Shown here in pieces: positions 33,824 through 41,950 of a DNA stretch of 64,000 bases (positions within the stretch are counted from its first letter, which is position 1; each line of letters begins with the position of its first letter). The stretch covers positions 44,552-108,551 of the forward strand of contig NZ_BMVW01000017.1 in NCBI RefSeq assembly GCF_014650915.1. The letters are read 5' to 3'. This DNA is from Streptomyces poonensis (lineage in GTDB: Bacteria; Actinomycetota; Actinomycetes; Streptomycetales; Streptomycetaceae). The notes beneath the pieces are model-generated. The model made no database searches. It had not been told where the DNA came from and saw only the letters and a list, made by a program, of their open reading frames with translations. The translations under genes were made by a program, and so were the position numbers.

Positions 33824-33835
33824 CGAAAACTTTCG
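33824..33835. promoter_or_regulatory. Inverted repeat CGAAAACTTTCG in the GH43/PL9 divergent promoter region
   Basis: CGAAA and TTTCG flank a two-base centre. This resembles the CGAAA-N-TTTCG repeat described in promoters of Streptomyces xylanase-type genes, here with one extra centre base. It lies between the divergent double-GH43 and PL9 genes, so it may control both. Confidence 0.5.
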
Positions 33836-33953
33836 ACTCTGTTGCGAGTGGGCGGCAACCTTTTTCGGCGCGGCGGCGACGAGGGGGAAGAGGCGGGCCG
33901 GTGTGGCCCCTCCGGCCCGCCTCGCGACCCGTAGCCCATGGAAAGGAACCCCC

Positions 33954-35105
33954 GTGCGCCCCAGCACCGGACGCCATCGCAGAACCCGTAACCTGTCGGT
34001 CGCCGCCGCGGTGGCCGTCTCCGCGGGTGCCTGCGGCGTCTACCTCGGCCTGTCGAACGACGGAGCCCAGGCCGCCACCACGGTCACCGTCTCCTCCGCC
34101 GCCCAGCTGGAGTCGGCCGTCGCGAACGCGTCCGCCGGCACGACGATCCAGGTCCGCGGCGGCACGTACTACCCGACGGCGACCCTCAAGTCGACGGCGA
34201 ACGGCACCTCTTCGGCCCGTATCACGCTCAAGGCGTACGGCAGCGAGAAGGTGAAGATCGACGGCTCGAAGCTCCCCGACGGGTCCTGGCTCGCCGGGAT
34301 CTACGGCGACTACTGGACCGTCCAGAGCATCACCTGGCAGAACTCCCCGGCCCAGGGCTTCGTCGCCACCTCCTCCACCGGCGGGATCTTCAAGAACCTC
34401 GTCACCGCGAACAACGGCGACTCCGGCTTCACCCTGCGCGGCGACGGCACGACGGACAACCTCGTGCAGGACCTGGACAGTTACGGCAACTACGACGCCG
34501 CGAACCACGGCCAGAACGCCGACGGCATCGCCGTCAAGTTCGGCTCCGGGACAGGCAACAAGATCACCGGAGCCCGTCTCTACAACAACGCGGACGACGG
34601 GCTGGACCTCTGGCAGTTCTCCTCACCGGTCACCATCGAGCACTCCTGGGCGTTCGGCAACGGCGAGAACCGCTGGAACGACGCCGGGTTCGAAGGCAAC
34701 GGCAACGGCTTCAAGCTGGGCGGCGGCGGAGTCTCGGTCGCGCACTCCGTCAACAACAACGCGGCCTGGGACAACACCCTCCACGGCTTCACCGAGAACT
34801 CCAACACCGGCGCAATCCTGCTGAACCGCAACACGGCGTACGCCAACATCGAGACCGGCTTCTACTTCGCCACCGGCAAGGCCCGCCTGGCCCGGAACCT
34901 CGCCGTGAGCAACGCGAAGGGGACCGCGAAGCTGGGCTCCGCCACGGTCTCCGCGGCCAACAACTGGGACAGCGGGGTCACCACCCCGTCCTTCCGCTCC
35001 ACCGACGCGACGACCGCGTACGGCGCCCGCGGGTCCGACGGCTCCCTGCCGGAGACGACGTTCCTGACCACGGGCTCGACGGCCATCGGCTCGACGATGG
35101 ACTGA
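33954..35105 (+). CDS. Secreted pectate lyase, family PL9
   Basis: GTG 33954, preceded by GAAAGGA, gives 383 residues with a signal peptide (LSVAAAVAVSAGACGVYLGLSNDGAQA). The right-handed beta-helix shows IQVRGGTYYPTATL, GDYWTVQSITWQNSPAQGF, NGDSGFTLRGDGT, HGQNADGIAVKFGSGTGNKITGARLYNNADDGLDLWQF and GNGNGFKLGGGG. The NADGxAxK and NxDDGxDxW segments hold the Ca-binding Asps and catalytic Lys of PL9. It cleaves polygalacturonate, independently of the PL1 set. A GC-rich repeat region follows its stop. Confidence 0.87.
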   Translation: MRPSTGRHRRTRNLSVAAAVAVSAGACGVYLGLSNDGAQAATTVTVSSAAQLESAVANASAGTTIQVRGGTYYPTATLKSTANGTSSARITLKAYGSEKVKIDGSKLPDGSWLAGIYGDYWTVQSITWQNSPAQGFVATSSTGGIFKNLVTANNGDSGFTLRGDGTTDNLVQDLDSYGNYDAANHGQNADGIAVKFGSGTGNKITGARLYNNADDGLDLWQFSSPVTIEHSWAFGNGENRWNDAGFEGNGNGFKLGGGGVSVAHSVNNNAAWDNTLHGFTENSNTGAILLNRNTAYANIETGFYFATGKARLARNLAVSNAKGTAKLGSATVSAANNWDSGVTTPSFRSTDATTAYGARGSDGSLPETTFLTTGSTAIGSTMD

Positions 35106-35112
35106 TCTCCCG

Positions 35113-35183
35113 CCCGTACGGTCCGGTCGTGCCCGTACGGCCGGACCGCGCGCCCGTACGGCCGGACCGCGCCCGTACGGCCG
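35113..35183. repeat. Four CCCGTACGG repeats after the PL9 gene
   Basis: CCCGTACGG occurs at 35113, 35132, 35153 and 35172, spaced 19, 21 and 19 bases, with CCGGACCGCG between. Each holds the palindrome CCGTACGG. The units can pair with one another, so the array may act as the PL9 terminator. The rest of the gap to 35342 shows no gene. Confidence 0.65.
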
Positions 35184-35342
35184 CCTTGCCCGATGAGCGG
35201 GCTATCAGGGCGTTGTGGGCTGTCCAGGCGGTTTTCGGTGTGCGGGAGGGCGCACCGGTGTGGCCGGTGGCGGAGTCCCGGGCCCGTGGTGTCTCGTGAG
35301 CTGCCGTAGGGATCTTGCTGATGAGGGCTGAGGTGGCTACGG

Positions 35343-36416
35343 GTGAGCGGTGTGGCGGAGCTGACCGTACCTGAGGCGGAGGCGCGCGTTCCGGGACAGC
35401 AGGGCGGTTCGCTGCAGTGGGCGCGGGACCTGGTGGCCCCCGCGCTGCGGGAGGCGGTCGAGGGACTCCCGGAGCCGGAACGGCTCGTCGAGGGATACCA
35501 CCGCGGCTGGCACGAGGCGGACGGCGGACCGCTGCGCGCGGCGGACGGGAGGCCGGGCGGCAAGGCGGTGCGGCCGGCGCTGGTGCTCCTCGCGGCCCGG
35601 GCGGTCGGGGGCACGGCGGAGTGCGCGGTGCCGGGGGCGGTGGCGGTGGAACTCGTCCACGACTTCACCCTGCTCCACGACGATGTGATCGACGGCGATC
35701 CGCTGCGGCGGCACCGCCCCGCCGCCTGGACGGTCTACGGCACCCCGTCCGCCGTCCTGGCGGGCGACGCGCTGCTGGTGGTCGCCCTGCGGACGCTGTC
35801 GGCGGTACCCGGGCCCCGGGGCGCCGCCGCGCTGCGGGAACTGGTGGCGGCCCTGGCCGACCTGATGCGGGGCCAGAGCCAGGACGTCGCCTTCGAGGAG
35901 CGTGCCCGGGTCGGTGCCCATGAGTACCTGGCCATGGCGGAGGGCAAGACGGGGGCGCTGATGGGCGGCGCCTGCGCGCTGGGAGGCCTGCTGGCGGGGG
36001 CGAGCGAGCACCGGGTCGCCGGTCTGCGGGAGTTCGGTCGGCGGCTGGGCGTGGCCTTCCAGTGCGTCGACGACCTGCTGGCGATCTGGGGCGACAGCCG
36101 GCGCAGCGGCAAGCCCGTCGGCGCGGACCTCGCCGCCCGGAAGAAGTCACTGCCGGTGGCGGTGGCGCTGGCCGCCGACAGCCCGGCCGGCCGCCGGCTG
36201 GCGGAGCTGTACGAGCGGCCCGAACCGCTGGACGCCGCCGATGTCGCGGCGGCCGCGCGGCTGGTGGAGGAGGCCGGAGGACGCACGGCCACGGAACGGG
36301 AGGCCCAGCGGCAGATCACGGTCGCCCTGCGGGCGCTGGCGGCCGCGGAGCCGCTCCCCGAGGTGTACCGGCAGCTGCACTCCCTGGCGATGGCGACGAC
36401 CCGGCGCGACCGCTGA
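35343..36416 (+). CDS. Polyprenyl diphosphate synthase (geranylgeranyl/farnesyl type)
   Basis: A 357-residue all-helical prenyltransferase with the first Asp-rich motif in LLHDDVIDGD (about 111-119) and the second in FQCVDDLLAIWGD (about 240-252). GGKAVRPALVLLAA provides the IPP-binding Lys/Arg, and GKTGALMGGA is conserved. The residue before the first motif suggests a C15-C20 product, but chain length cannot be fixed by eye. With the terpene synthase at 38820 and the exporter between, it probably supplies the diphosphate for a terpene product. GTG 35343 is the longest sensible start. Confidence 0.88.
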   Translation: MSGVAELTVPEAEARVPGQQGGSLQWARDLVAPALREAVEGLPEPERLVEGYHRGWHEADGGPLRAADGRPGGKAVRPALVLLAARAVGGTAECAVPGAVAVELVHDFTLLHDDVIDGDPLRRHRPAAWTVYGTPSAVLAGDALLVVALRTLSAVPGPRGAAALRELVAALADLMRGQSQDVAFEERARVGAHEYLAMAEGKTGALMGGACALGGLLAGASEHRVAGLREFGRRLGVAFQCVDDLLAIWGDSRRSGKPVGADLAARKKSLPVAVALAADSPAGRRLAELYERPEPLDAADVAAAARLVEEAGGRTATEREAQRQITVALRALAAAEPLPEVYRQLHSLAMATTRRDR

Positions 36417-36539
36417 ATTCGGCGCGGCATTACGCATTCCTGGCCCGCGACATGGCTTTTTCCATACGTAACCATGCACCCGGCCGGGCGTTTCCATACC
36501 GGGGCCGTTGTCGCCGACGACGGCAGCGGTTCTCGGGCA

Positions 36540-36571
36540 GCAGTGAAGCAGCGAAGCAGTGAAGCAGCGAC
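36540..36571. repeat. Two 16-bp direct repeats in the leader of the ABC exporter
   Basis: GCAGTGAAGCAGCGAA (36540-36555) is followed directly by GCAGTGAAGCAGCGAC (36556-36571), ending 14 bases before the ATG at 36586. Confidence 0.75.
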
Positions 36572-36585
36572 AGAAGGATATTCCC

Positions 36586-37443
36586 ATGACAGGCCCGGAG
36601 CCGGCCGGTCCGCCGGCCGTCAGCGTTTTTGGTCTGCATGTTTCCATCGGCGAGAATGCCATTGTCCAGGACGTGAGTTTCACCGTTCCGCGCGGTGTCA
36701 TCGTCGGACTGCTGGGACCGAGCGGATGCGGGAAGACGACGCTGCTGCGGTCCGTCGTCGGTATCCAGCCCAGTACGGCGGGGCATGTGCAGGTGCTGGG
36801 ACTCCCGGCCGGCGCACGGGGCCTGAGCACCCGTATCGGCTATGTCACCCAGGCCCCGTCGGTCTACCCGGACCTCACGGTGCTGGAGAACCTGCGCTAC
36901 TTCTCCGCGGCGCTGGGACTGCGGGGCTGGCGCCGCGAGGACGCGGTGGTGCGCGTGGTGAAGGAGGTGGACCTGGCCCCGTACGCCGACAAGCCGGTCG
37001 CCTGGCTGTCGGGCGGGCAGTACTCCCGCGTCTCGCTGGCGGTGGCGCTGCTCGGCTCGCCCGAACTGCTGGTCATGGACGAGCCCACCGTCGGCCTCGA
37101 CCCCATGGTGCGCCGCGAGCTGTGGGGTGTCTTCCAGCGGCTCGCCGAGGAGGGCACGACCCTGCTGGTCTCCAGCCACGTCATGGACGAGGCCGACCAC
37201 TGCGACCGGCTGCTGCTCATGCGCGCCGGCCGGCTGCTCGCCTCCGCCGGGCGCGAGGACGTCCTGGAACACACCGGCTGCGAGCGGGTGGAGGACGCCT
37301 TCCTGGACCTGGTGTCGGCCTCCGCCGCGGCCGAGGAGGCGGACAGCGCCCGGACGGCCGTCGGCCGGGTGCCTCCCCCGATGCTCACCGACGAGTCGGC
37401 CGACTCCGACCGCCCGTACTTCTCCTCGGGGGCACGATGCTGA
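36586..37443 (+). CDS. ABC exporter ATP-binding subunit (ABC-2 type)
   Basis: A 285-residue ATPase: Walker A GPSGCGKTT, Q-loop YVTQAPSVYPDLT, signature WLSGGQYSRVSLA, Walker B LLVMDEPTVGLDP and switch LVSSHVMDEADHCD. ATG 36586 is chosen for the GAAGGA seven bases upstream; a longer in-frame start at 36559 lies in the repeat. It overlaps the permease by seven bases. The DrrA-like pattern suggests export of a lipophilic compound, fitting the terpene genes around it. Confidence 0.9.
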   Translation: MTGPEPAGPPAVSVFGLHVSIGENAIVQDVSFTVPRGVIVGLLGPSGCGKTTLLRSVVGIQPSTAGHVQVLGLPAGARGLSTRIGYVTQAPSVYPDLTVLENLRYFSAALGLRGWRREDAVVRVVKEVDLAPYADKPVAWLSGGQYSRVSLAVALLGSPELLVMDEPTVGLDPMVRRELWGVFQRLAEEGTTLLVSSHVMDEADHCDRLLLMRAGRLLASAGREDVLEHTGCERVEDAFLDLVSASAAAEEADSARTAVGRVPPPMLTDESADSDRPYFSSGARC

Positions 37444-38204
37444 ATCCCGCTGTCCGCAGGTCCCGCGCCCTGCCGTTCTCGCCGGGCATCACCACCGCCA
37501 CCGCGGGCCGGGTGCTGCTCCAGATCCGCCGGGACCGGGGCAGCACCGCCCTGATGCTGGTCATCCCCTGCATGCTGATGGTGCTGCTGAAACTGGTGTT
37601 CCACGGCGCGGAGGACAGCTTCGAGCGGGTCGGCCCCCAGGTCTTCGGCATCTTCCCGGTCATCGTGATGTATCTGGTCGCCTCGGTCTCCACCCTGCGC
37701 GAGCGCAGCACCGGCACCGCCGAGCGGCTGCTGACCCTGCCCGTGCAGCGCCTGGACATCGTGCTCGGCTACAGCCTCGCGTTCGCGTTCCTGGCCGTGC
37801 TCCAGGCCACGCTGTCCACCCTGCTGGCGATCGGTCCGCTGGGCCTGGACATCAAGGGCCCGGCGGTGCTGCTCATGGTCATCGCGATGCTGGGCGCCCT
37901 GCTGGGGCTGGCGCTGGGCCTCCTGGCGAGCGGCTTCGCCCGCAACGAGTTCCAGGCGGTGCAGTTCCTGCCGGCCGGGGTGCTGCCGCAGTTCCTGGTG
38001 TGCGGGCTGTTCGTGCCGCGGGAGGAGATGCACGGCTCGCTCGCGGCCCTGGCCAAGGTGATGCCGATGACCTACGCGGTGCAGGCCGCCACCCAGGCCG
38101 CCGACCACAAGGGCATCACCGGGATCTTCGTACGGGACGCCCTGCTGATCCTGCTGTGCGTGATCGGTGTCCTGATGGCCAGCGCCGCCACGCTCAAACG
38201 CTGA
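37437..38204 (+). CDS. ABC-2 type exporter permease
   Basis: A 255-residue membrane protein with six hydrophobic segments and the ABC-2 signature region near FARNEFQAVQFLPAGVLPQFLVCGLFVPREEM. It resembles DrrB-type drug/lipid exporters. It pairs with the preceding ATPase, with a seven-base overlap, and ends just before a very strong hairpin. Confidence 0.9.
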   Translation: MLNPAVRRSRALPFSPGITTATAGRVLLQIRRDRGSTALMLVIPCMLMVLLKLVFHGAEDSFERVGPQVFGIFPVIVMYLVASVSTLRERSTGTAERLLTLPVQRLDIVLGYSLAFAFLAVLQATLSTLLAIGPLGLDIKGPAVLLMVIAMLGALLGLALGLLASGFARNEFQAVQFLPAGVLPQFLVCGLFVPREEMHGSLAALAKVMPMTYAVQAATQAADHKGITGIFVRDALLILLCVIGVLMASAATLKR

Positions 38205-38225
38205 GGCGCGGGAACAGGGCGGGAA

Positions 38226-38279
38226 CCGGAAGGGTGCGGGTGGGATGCGCACGCGCGCACCCCACCCGCACCCTTCCGG
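38226..38279. terminator. Long bidirectional terminator after the exporter genes
   Basis: CCGGAAGGGTGCGGGTGGG at 38226-38244 pairs perfectly over 19 bases with its complement at 38261-38279, with a 16-base GC-alternating loop. It separates the exporter operon from the convergent small-protein gene. Confidence 0.9.
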
Positions 38280-38295
38280 CTCTTCAGACCGGCGG

Positions 38296-38532
38296 TCAGC
38301 CGCGGCCGTTGCCGAAGTTCCACGACATGCCGCCGCTGATGTCGCCGCGGCGCGGTACCTCGAACGGGCCGAAGTTCAACGGACGCTCACGGTGGTGATG
38401 GTGGTACTCGTCGCCGGGCGGCGGAAAACTCCCGGCGGCCGGAGCGGAGGCGGCCGGTGCCGCGGGGGCGGCGGCCACGGCGAGCGCGGCCGCTGCGGCG
38501 CACACGGTCACAGCACGGCGGAGGGAGAACAT
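38296..38532 (-). CDS. Small secreted protein, unknown
   Basis: ATG 38532, with GAGGAG upstream, gives 78 residues. An Ala-rich signal peptide (AVTVCAAAAALAVAAAPAAPA) precedes a 45-residue mature part with the unusual EYHHHHRERPLNFGPFEVP and a C-terminal SGGMSWNFGNGRG. The four consecutive His and Asp/Glu could bind metal. I recognise no family. It lies in the terpene region but is separated from the synthase by repeats, so a link is only positional. Confidence 0.65.
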   Translation of the reverse strand: MFSLRRAVTVCAAAAALAVAAAPAAPAASAPAAGSFPPPGDEYHHHHRERPLNFGPFEVPRRGDISGGMSWNFGNGRG

Positions 38533-38690
38533 CGACGACTCCTCGGGAGAAAAGGGAATCCAGCAGATCGGCAACGATGCTAGTGATATGCGCCGCAGGC
38601 CCGGCGGAGAAATTCCGGGCCGTCCCTCGAATGAGGGCGGGAAACCGAAATGCGGGCGCAAAGGGCCCGAAGGTCGCGGAGACGGAGAGG

Positions 38691-38732
38691 AGTGAGTGGA
38701 GAGGAGTGAGTGGAGAGGGGTGAGTGGAGAGG
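38691..38732. repeat. Three 14-bp tandem repeats
   Basis: AGTGAGTGGAGAGG at 38691-38704 and 38705-38718 is followed by GGTGAGTGGAGAGG at 38719-38732, with a decayed half unit after it. The array lies between the terpene synthase stop (38820) and the small secreted protein start (38532); this 287-base gap has no other feature. Confidence 0.85.
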
Positions 38733-38819
38733 GGTGCGCGGTGAGCGGAATCGGGCGGCGGAAAGGCCGGGCGGCTCACGGCTCTCATGTGGGCGCATCG
38801 CCTTTTCCCCGCGACCCGT

Positions 38820-39902
38820 TCAGGCCAGATCCTCGTCCCACCACCACGCGACGGCCGGCAGTCCCGCGGGGGCGTACGGGCTGGTGTCCGCGGGTTCCTC
38901 GGCCCACCGCACCGGCAGGTCGTCGTCCATGGCGTCGGGCACCCGGCCCAGGCTGAGGTAGCGCGGCACGCGCAGCCCCCACTCGGCGTTGCCCCGCATG
39001 CCGTACCGCAGGCCCTGGAGATAGGTGCCGAGCGCGGCCGAGGCTCCCGGCCGTACCCGGTCGTGCAGCCGCAGGAAGCGCAGCAGCACCCGGTCCCGGA
39101 GCCGGACGGCCTCCTCCACCGCCTCGGGCAGGGACAGCGACCGGTGCTGCATCAGTACGGTGAAGACGTTCTGGTCGGCGAGGTCCCGCTCGGCCTCCTT
39201 GCGCAGTGAGTGCCGGTCGTTGTCCAGGGCCGCCACCAGGACGGCCATCTCCGTCAGCGCCCGCACGGCCGGCCGCTGCATCTCCCCGTCGGGCACCTCC
39301 TGCCCGGTCGCCAGCTCCAGCATGGCGAAGGTCGGCTCGCCGCCGCTGGCGAGCAGCCGCATCGCCAGGTACTCGTCCGGGCCGGGCATGCGCCCGACCG
39401 CCTGGTTGCCGATCTGCCAGGCGGCTCCGGACAGCCAGGCCCGGTGGGCGTGGGCGAACCGCCGTACCTGCGACGGTGTGCCGAGGGCACGGAAACGGCG
39501 GACGATGTCCTGCAGCGGAGCGGCGAACCGCTCGCCGTCCAGGTCCGCACCGGGCGCCTCGACCGCCCGCTGGATCCGGCCGGCCAGCGCGTTGAACTGC
39601 GCGGGCCGCGAGCTCAGCGGCCCGCTGTCGCACCGGGCGTCGTCGAACGCGAAGCCCCAGTACACCCAGAGCGAGGTGGCCAGCAGGCGCTCGTCGTCCG
39701 CCGCGTCCGGGGCGAACCGTGCGTAGAAGTCCGTGCTGTGGGTGGCGACGGCCCAGGCACGCTCCTCCTCGGACGCGCACATACCGCTGTCCCGGATCCA
39801 CGCCTCGGCCCGCCTCTCCACCTGACGCACGCGTGGATGGACCGCGGACTCGAGCGGACACCAGTGGGGCGGGAAGTCGGCTCCGGCGAGGGAGAGTGCC
39901 AT
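38820..39902 (-). CDS. Class I terpene synthase
   Basis: ATG 39902, with GGGA upstream, gives 360 residues of the bacterial terpene synthase fold. The Asp-rich motif is D87-D-A-R-C-D92 (FAFDDARCD). The NSE triad is N228-D-R-H-S232-L-R-K-E236. The C-terminal Arg-Tyr pair appears in VPRYLSLG. All metal-binding residues look intact. The Trp/Phe-rich N-terminus (DFPPHWCPLES) is typical of the group. The product cannot be inferred: sesqui- or diterpene depending on the prenyl synthase at 35343. The gene lies convergent to that operon. Confidence 0.9.
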   Translation of the reverse strand: MALSLAGADFPPHWCPLESAVHPRVRQVERRAEAWIRDSGMCASEEERAWAVATHSTDFYARFAPDAADDERLLATSLWVYWGFAFDDARCDSGPLSSRPAQFNALAGRIQRAVEAPGADLDGERFAAPLQDIVRRFRALGTPSQVRRFAHAHRAWLSGAAWQIGNQAVGRMPGPDEYLAMRLLASGGEPTFAMLELATGQEVPDGEMQRPAVRALTEMAVLVAALDNDRHSLRKEAERDLADQNVFTVLMQHRSLSLPEAVEEAVRLRDRVLLRFLRLHDRVRPGASAALGTYLQGLRYGMRGNAEWGLRVPRYLSLGRVPDAMDDDLPVRWAEEPADTSPYAPAGLPAVAWWWDEDLA

Positions 39903-40006
39903 GTCATGTCCCTGGAGTCGGGGTGGTCGGTCGGGAAGGAGCACTCATCCTTCTACGGCCGGTTCCGTCCAGGAGTGAGACAGGCGATGTCCTCTCAGAA
40001 ACCAAC

Positions 40007-40016
40007 ACCAATTGGT
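40007..40016. promoter_or_regulatory. Palindrome ACCAATTGGT upstream of the terpene synthase gene
   Basis: A perfect 10-bp palindrome about 105 bases upstream of the synthase start, on the promoter side. It could be a repressor site (TetR-type sites often look like this). Symmetry is all that is seen. Confidence 0.35.
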
Positions 40017-40054
40017 CAGTCACCGACGTGGATTGACGGCGACGGCCCCCTGGC

Positions 40055-40114
40055 GTCGGCCTTCACGACCATGAGCACGACGGCACGAGGGCACGACGGG
40101 TCGTGAAGGCCGAC
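40055..40114. terminator. 16-bp inverted repeat after the PL3 pectate lyase gene
   Basis: GTCGGCCTTCACGACC at 40055-40070 pairs perfectly with GGTCGTGAAGGCCGAC at 40099-40114 around a 28-base loop. It lies eight bases past the PL3 stop on the minus strand and probably ends that transcript before the terpene synthase promoter. Confidence 0.75.
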
Positions 40115-40121
40115 AGTTCGA

Positions 40122-40937
40122 TCACCTATAGGTGATGTCGGACGACGAGTACAGGCAGTTGGTGCTGTCCGGGCCCGTCCCGACCGCGGTGGTGTTGTTG
40201 TACTTCTGGCAGGGGACGACCTTGCGGCCGCTGTCGTTGGAGATCGTGATCCTCCGCAGGGTGGCGACGTCGTTGCGGTTGACGTTGATGCCGACGAGCC
40301 GTGCGGTGGAGCCCGTGCCGGTCACCTCGATGGTGTTGAGGTTGACCTTGCGCGTGTACTGCGTGGAGCAGTCGCCGCAGGAGCGGTAGAGCGTCTTGAA
40401 CTCGCTGACGGCGAAGTTGGAGATGTTCACCGTGCCGCCGCCGTTGTGCTGGAACACCTTGTCGGCGGCCTTCTTGGCGCCGCCGCCGGTGACGGTGGCG
40501 ACGGTGCCGTTGCCGCCGCGGAAGGTGGCGGCGTCCTCGCCGACGTCCTCCCACCACACGTTCTGCAGGGTGCAGTTGCCCTCGCAGTGGATGCCGTCGG
40601 CGCCGGGCGCGCCGATGATGACGTTCTTCAGCGTCGCGCCGTTCGCGAGCTTGAAGATCGGGTCCTGGCCCTCCTCCTGGCCGTCGCCGGCCAGGTTGCC
40701 GCTGCCGTAGTACCGCACCATGCCGCCGTCCCGGGTGCCGGACACGGAGATGGTCGAGCTCACGGCCTGGCTGCCGGTGGGGGTCGGCCAGGTGGCGGCG
40801 CTCGCGGTCGGCAGGGTCGAGCCGCCGACGAGGGCGGCGCCGGTCAGGCCGAGCGCGCCGAGGCCGCTGAGGAGGGCGTGCCGACGCACGGTGCGGCGGC
40901 GTGGGTGACGCACACGGTGCTCTGCTGGTGAAGTCAT
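40122..40937 (-). CDS. Secreted pectate lyase, family PL3
   Basis: A 271-residue protein whose ATG at 40937 follows GAAGGAAACGGG. A Tat-like, Arg-rich signal (RRRTVRRHALLSGLGALGLTGAALVGG) precedes a short beta-helix. PL3 blocks are clear: GQDPIFKLANGATLKNVIIGAPGADGIHCEG, LQNVWWEDVGEDAATFRG, KAADKVFQHNGGGTVNI and the Cys-rich YRSCGDCSTQYTRKV. It is a compact Ca-dependent lyase for polygalacturonate or pectin. The stop codon lies inside a perfect 16-bp palindrome ATCACCTATAGGTGAT (40121-40136). Stands alone between the terpene synthase and the ECF sigma genes. Confidence 0.9.
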   Translation of the reverse strand: MTSPAEHRVRHPRRRTVRRHALLSGLGALGLTGAALVGGSTLPTASAATWPTPTGSQAVSSTISVSGTRDGGMVRYYGSGNLAGDGQEEGQDPIFKLANGATLKNVIIGAPGADGIHCEGNCTLQNVWWEDVGEDAATFRGGNGTVATVTGGGAKKAADKVFQHNGGGTVNISNFAVSEFKTLYRSCGDCSTQYTRKVNLNTIEVTGTGSTARLVGINVNRNDVATLRRITISNDSGRKVVPCQKYNNTTAVGTGPDSTNCLYSSSDITYR

Positions 40938-41017
40938 GTCCCGTTTCCTTCGGTGGGGGATCAGAGCTGTGCTTCTCGACTGCTGGTCGCCACCGGTGGG
41001 GGAAGGGTTGCCGGGTG

Positions 41018-41036
41018 GGCGGAACTTTTTTCCGCC
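41018..41036. promoter_or_regulatory. Inverted repeat GGCGGAA-N5-TTCCGCC between the PL3 and sigma-factor operons
   Basis: GGCGGAA (41018-41024) and TTCCGCC (41030-41036) flank a T-rich five-base loop, about 80 bases upstream of the PL3 start and 27 bases after the previous operon's stop. It is either a terminator of the sigma-factor operon or an operator of the lyase. Confidence 0.5.
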
Positions 41037-41062
41037 GCACCGTCTCCGGCGGACTCACCGGC

Positions 41063-41950
41063 TCACGAGTCGCCCTCGTCCGAGTCGTCGTCGCCCTGCC
41101 GCGCGAAGTCGCCGCCCACGGCGCGCTGTTCGCCGTCCGCCGTCGCGGTGATCGTGTAGTCGTCGTCCCCGGCGTCACGGCCGCCGCGCTCGTGGTCGTA
41201 CTGGCCGGCGAAGACCCACTCTCCGGCCGGGACCGTACGGCCCTCCTTGAGCACCCACCGGTAGACGAGGAAGCCGTCCTCCTCGCCGGTCGTCAGCGTG
41301 AAGTCCCGCTCGGGCAGCGAGCGCCAGGCGCCGGTCGAGGTGACTCCCTCGGTCAGCGCGATCCGCAGCTCGACGGTGAGCGCGGTGAGCTTCTCCTCCG
41401 TCTTCAGGGTGACGTTGCTCTGCGCCCAGAACTCGTTGCTGTGCGGGTCGACCGAGCCGTCGGACCACAGCGGCCCGCTCTCCACGTCCCGTGCCACGGG
41501 CGGGCGGGACGACGCGGAGCCCTTCGACTCCCGGTCCTTCGGCTCCTCGGAGCCCTCCGCGGACGGGGTGCCGCTGGGCTGCTCGCTGGTGCCGCCGGTC
41601 GGGGCCGGGTCGTCGGGCGGGAGCGGGGCGCGGCTCGTCGCGTCCGGGGAGACGACCGGCGTGGGCGACGTCACGACCGTACGGTCCGCCGGCTCGTCGC
41701 CCTTGACCGCCGAGGCGACCGCGTAGCCGCCCACGCCGAGGATCCCGGCGACGGCGGCCGTGGCGCCCGCGAGCCGCATCCAGCCGGCCCAGCCGCTCAG
41801 GGGGTGGCGCGCGCGGTGCGCGGAGCGGGCCGGGCGGGCCTCCTCGCTCATGCCGCGTTCGATCCGGGCCAGGATCCGCGCACGGTCGGGCTCATGGGCC
41901 GCGGCCGCCTCGCGCAGGCGGGCGCGCAGCTCGTCGTGCACGTCCCTCAT
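41063..41950 (-). CDS. Single-pass membrane protein, partner of the ECF sigma factor
   Basis: A 295-residue protein coupled to the sigma factor by an ATGA overlap. Residues 1-50 form a basic helical cytoplasmic part (RDVHDELRARLREAAAAHEPDRARILARIERGM), 57-80 a membrane segment (LAGATAAVAGILGVGGYAVASAV). Then comes a Pro/Ser/Glu-rich extracytoplasmic stalk and a C-terminal beta-rich domain (FWAQSNVTLKTEEKLTALTVELRIA... VYRWVLKEGRTVPAGEWVFAGQYDH). The position and topology suggest an anti-sigma factor or sensor, although no zinc anti-sigma HxxxCxxC motif is present. This is inference. Confidence 0.8.
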   Translation of the reverse strand: MRDVHDELRARLREAAAAHEPDRARILARIERGMSEEARPARSAHRARHPLSGWAGWMRLAGATAAVAGILGVGGYAVASAVKGDEPADRTVVTSPTPVVSPDATSRAPLPPDDPAPTGGTSEQPSGTPSAEGSEEPKDRESKGSASSRPPVARDVESGPLWSDGSVDPHSNEFWAQSNVTLKTEEKLTALTVELRIALTEGVTSTGAWRSLPERDFTLTTGEEDGFLVYRWVLKEGRTVPAGEWVFAGQYDHERGGRDAGDDDYTITATADGEQRAVGGDFARQGDDDSDEGDS

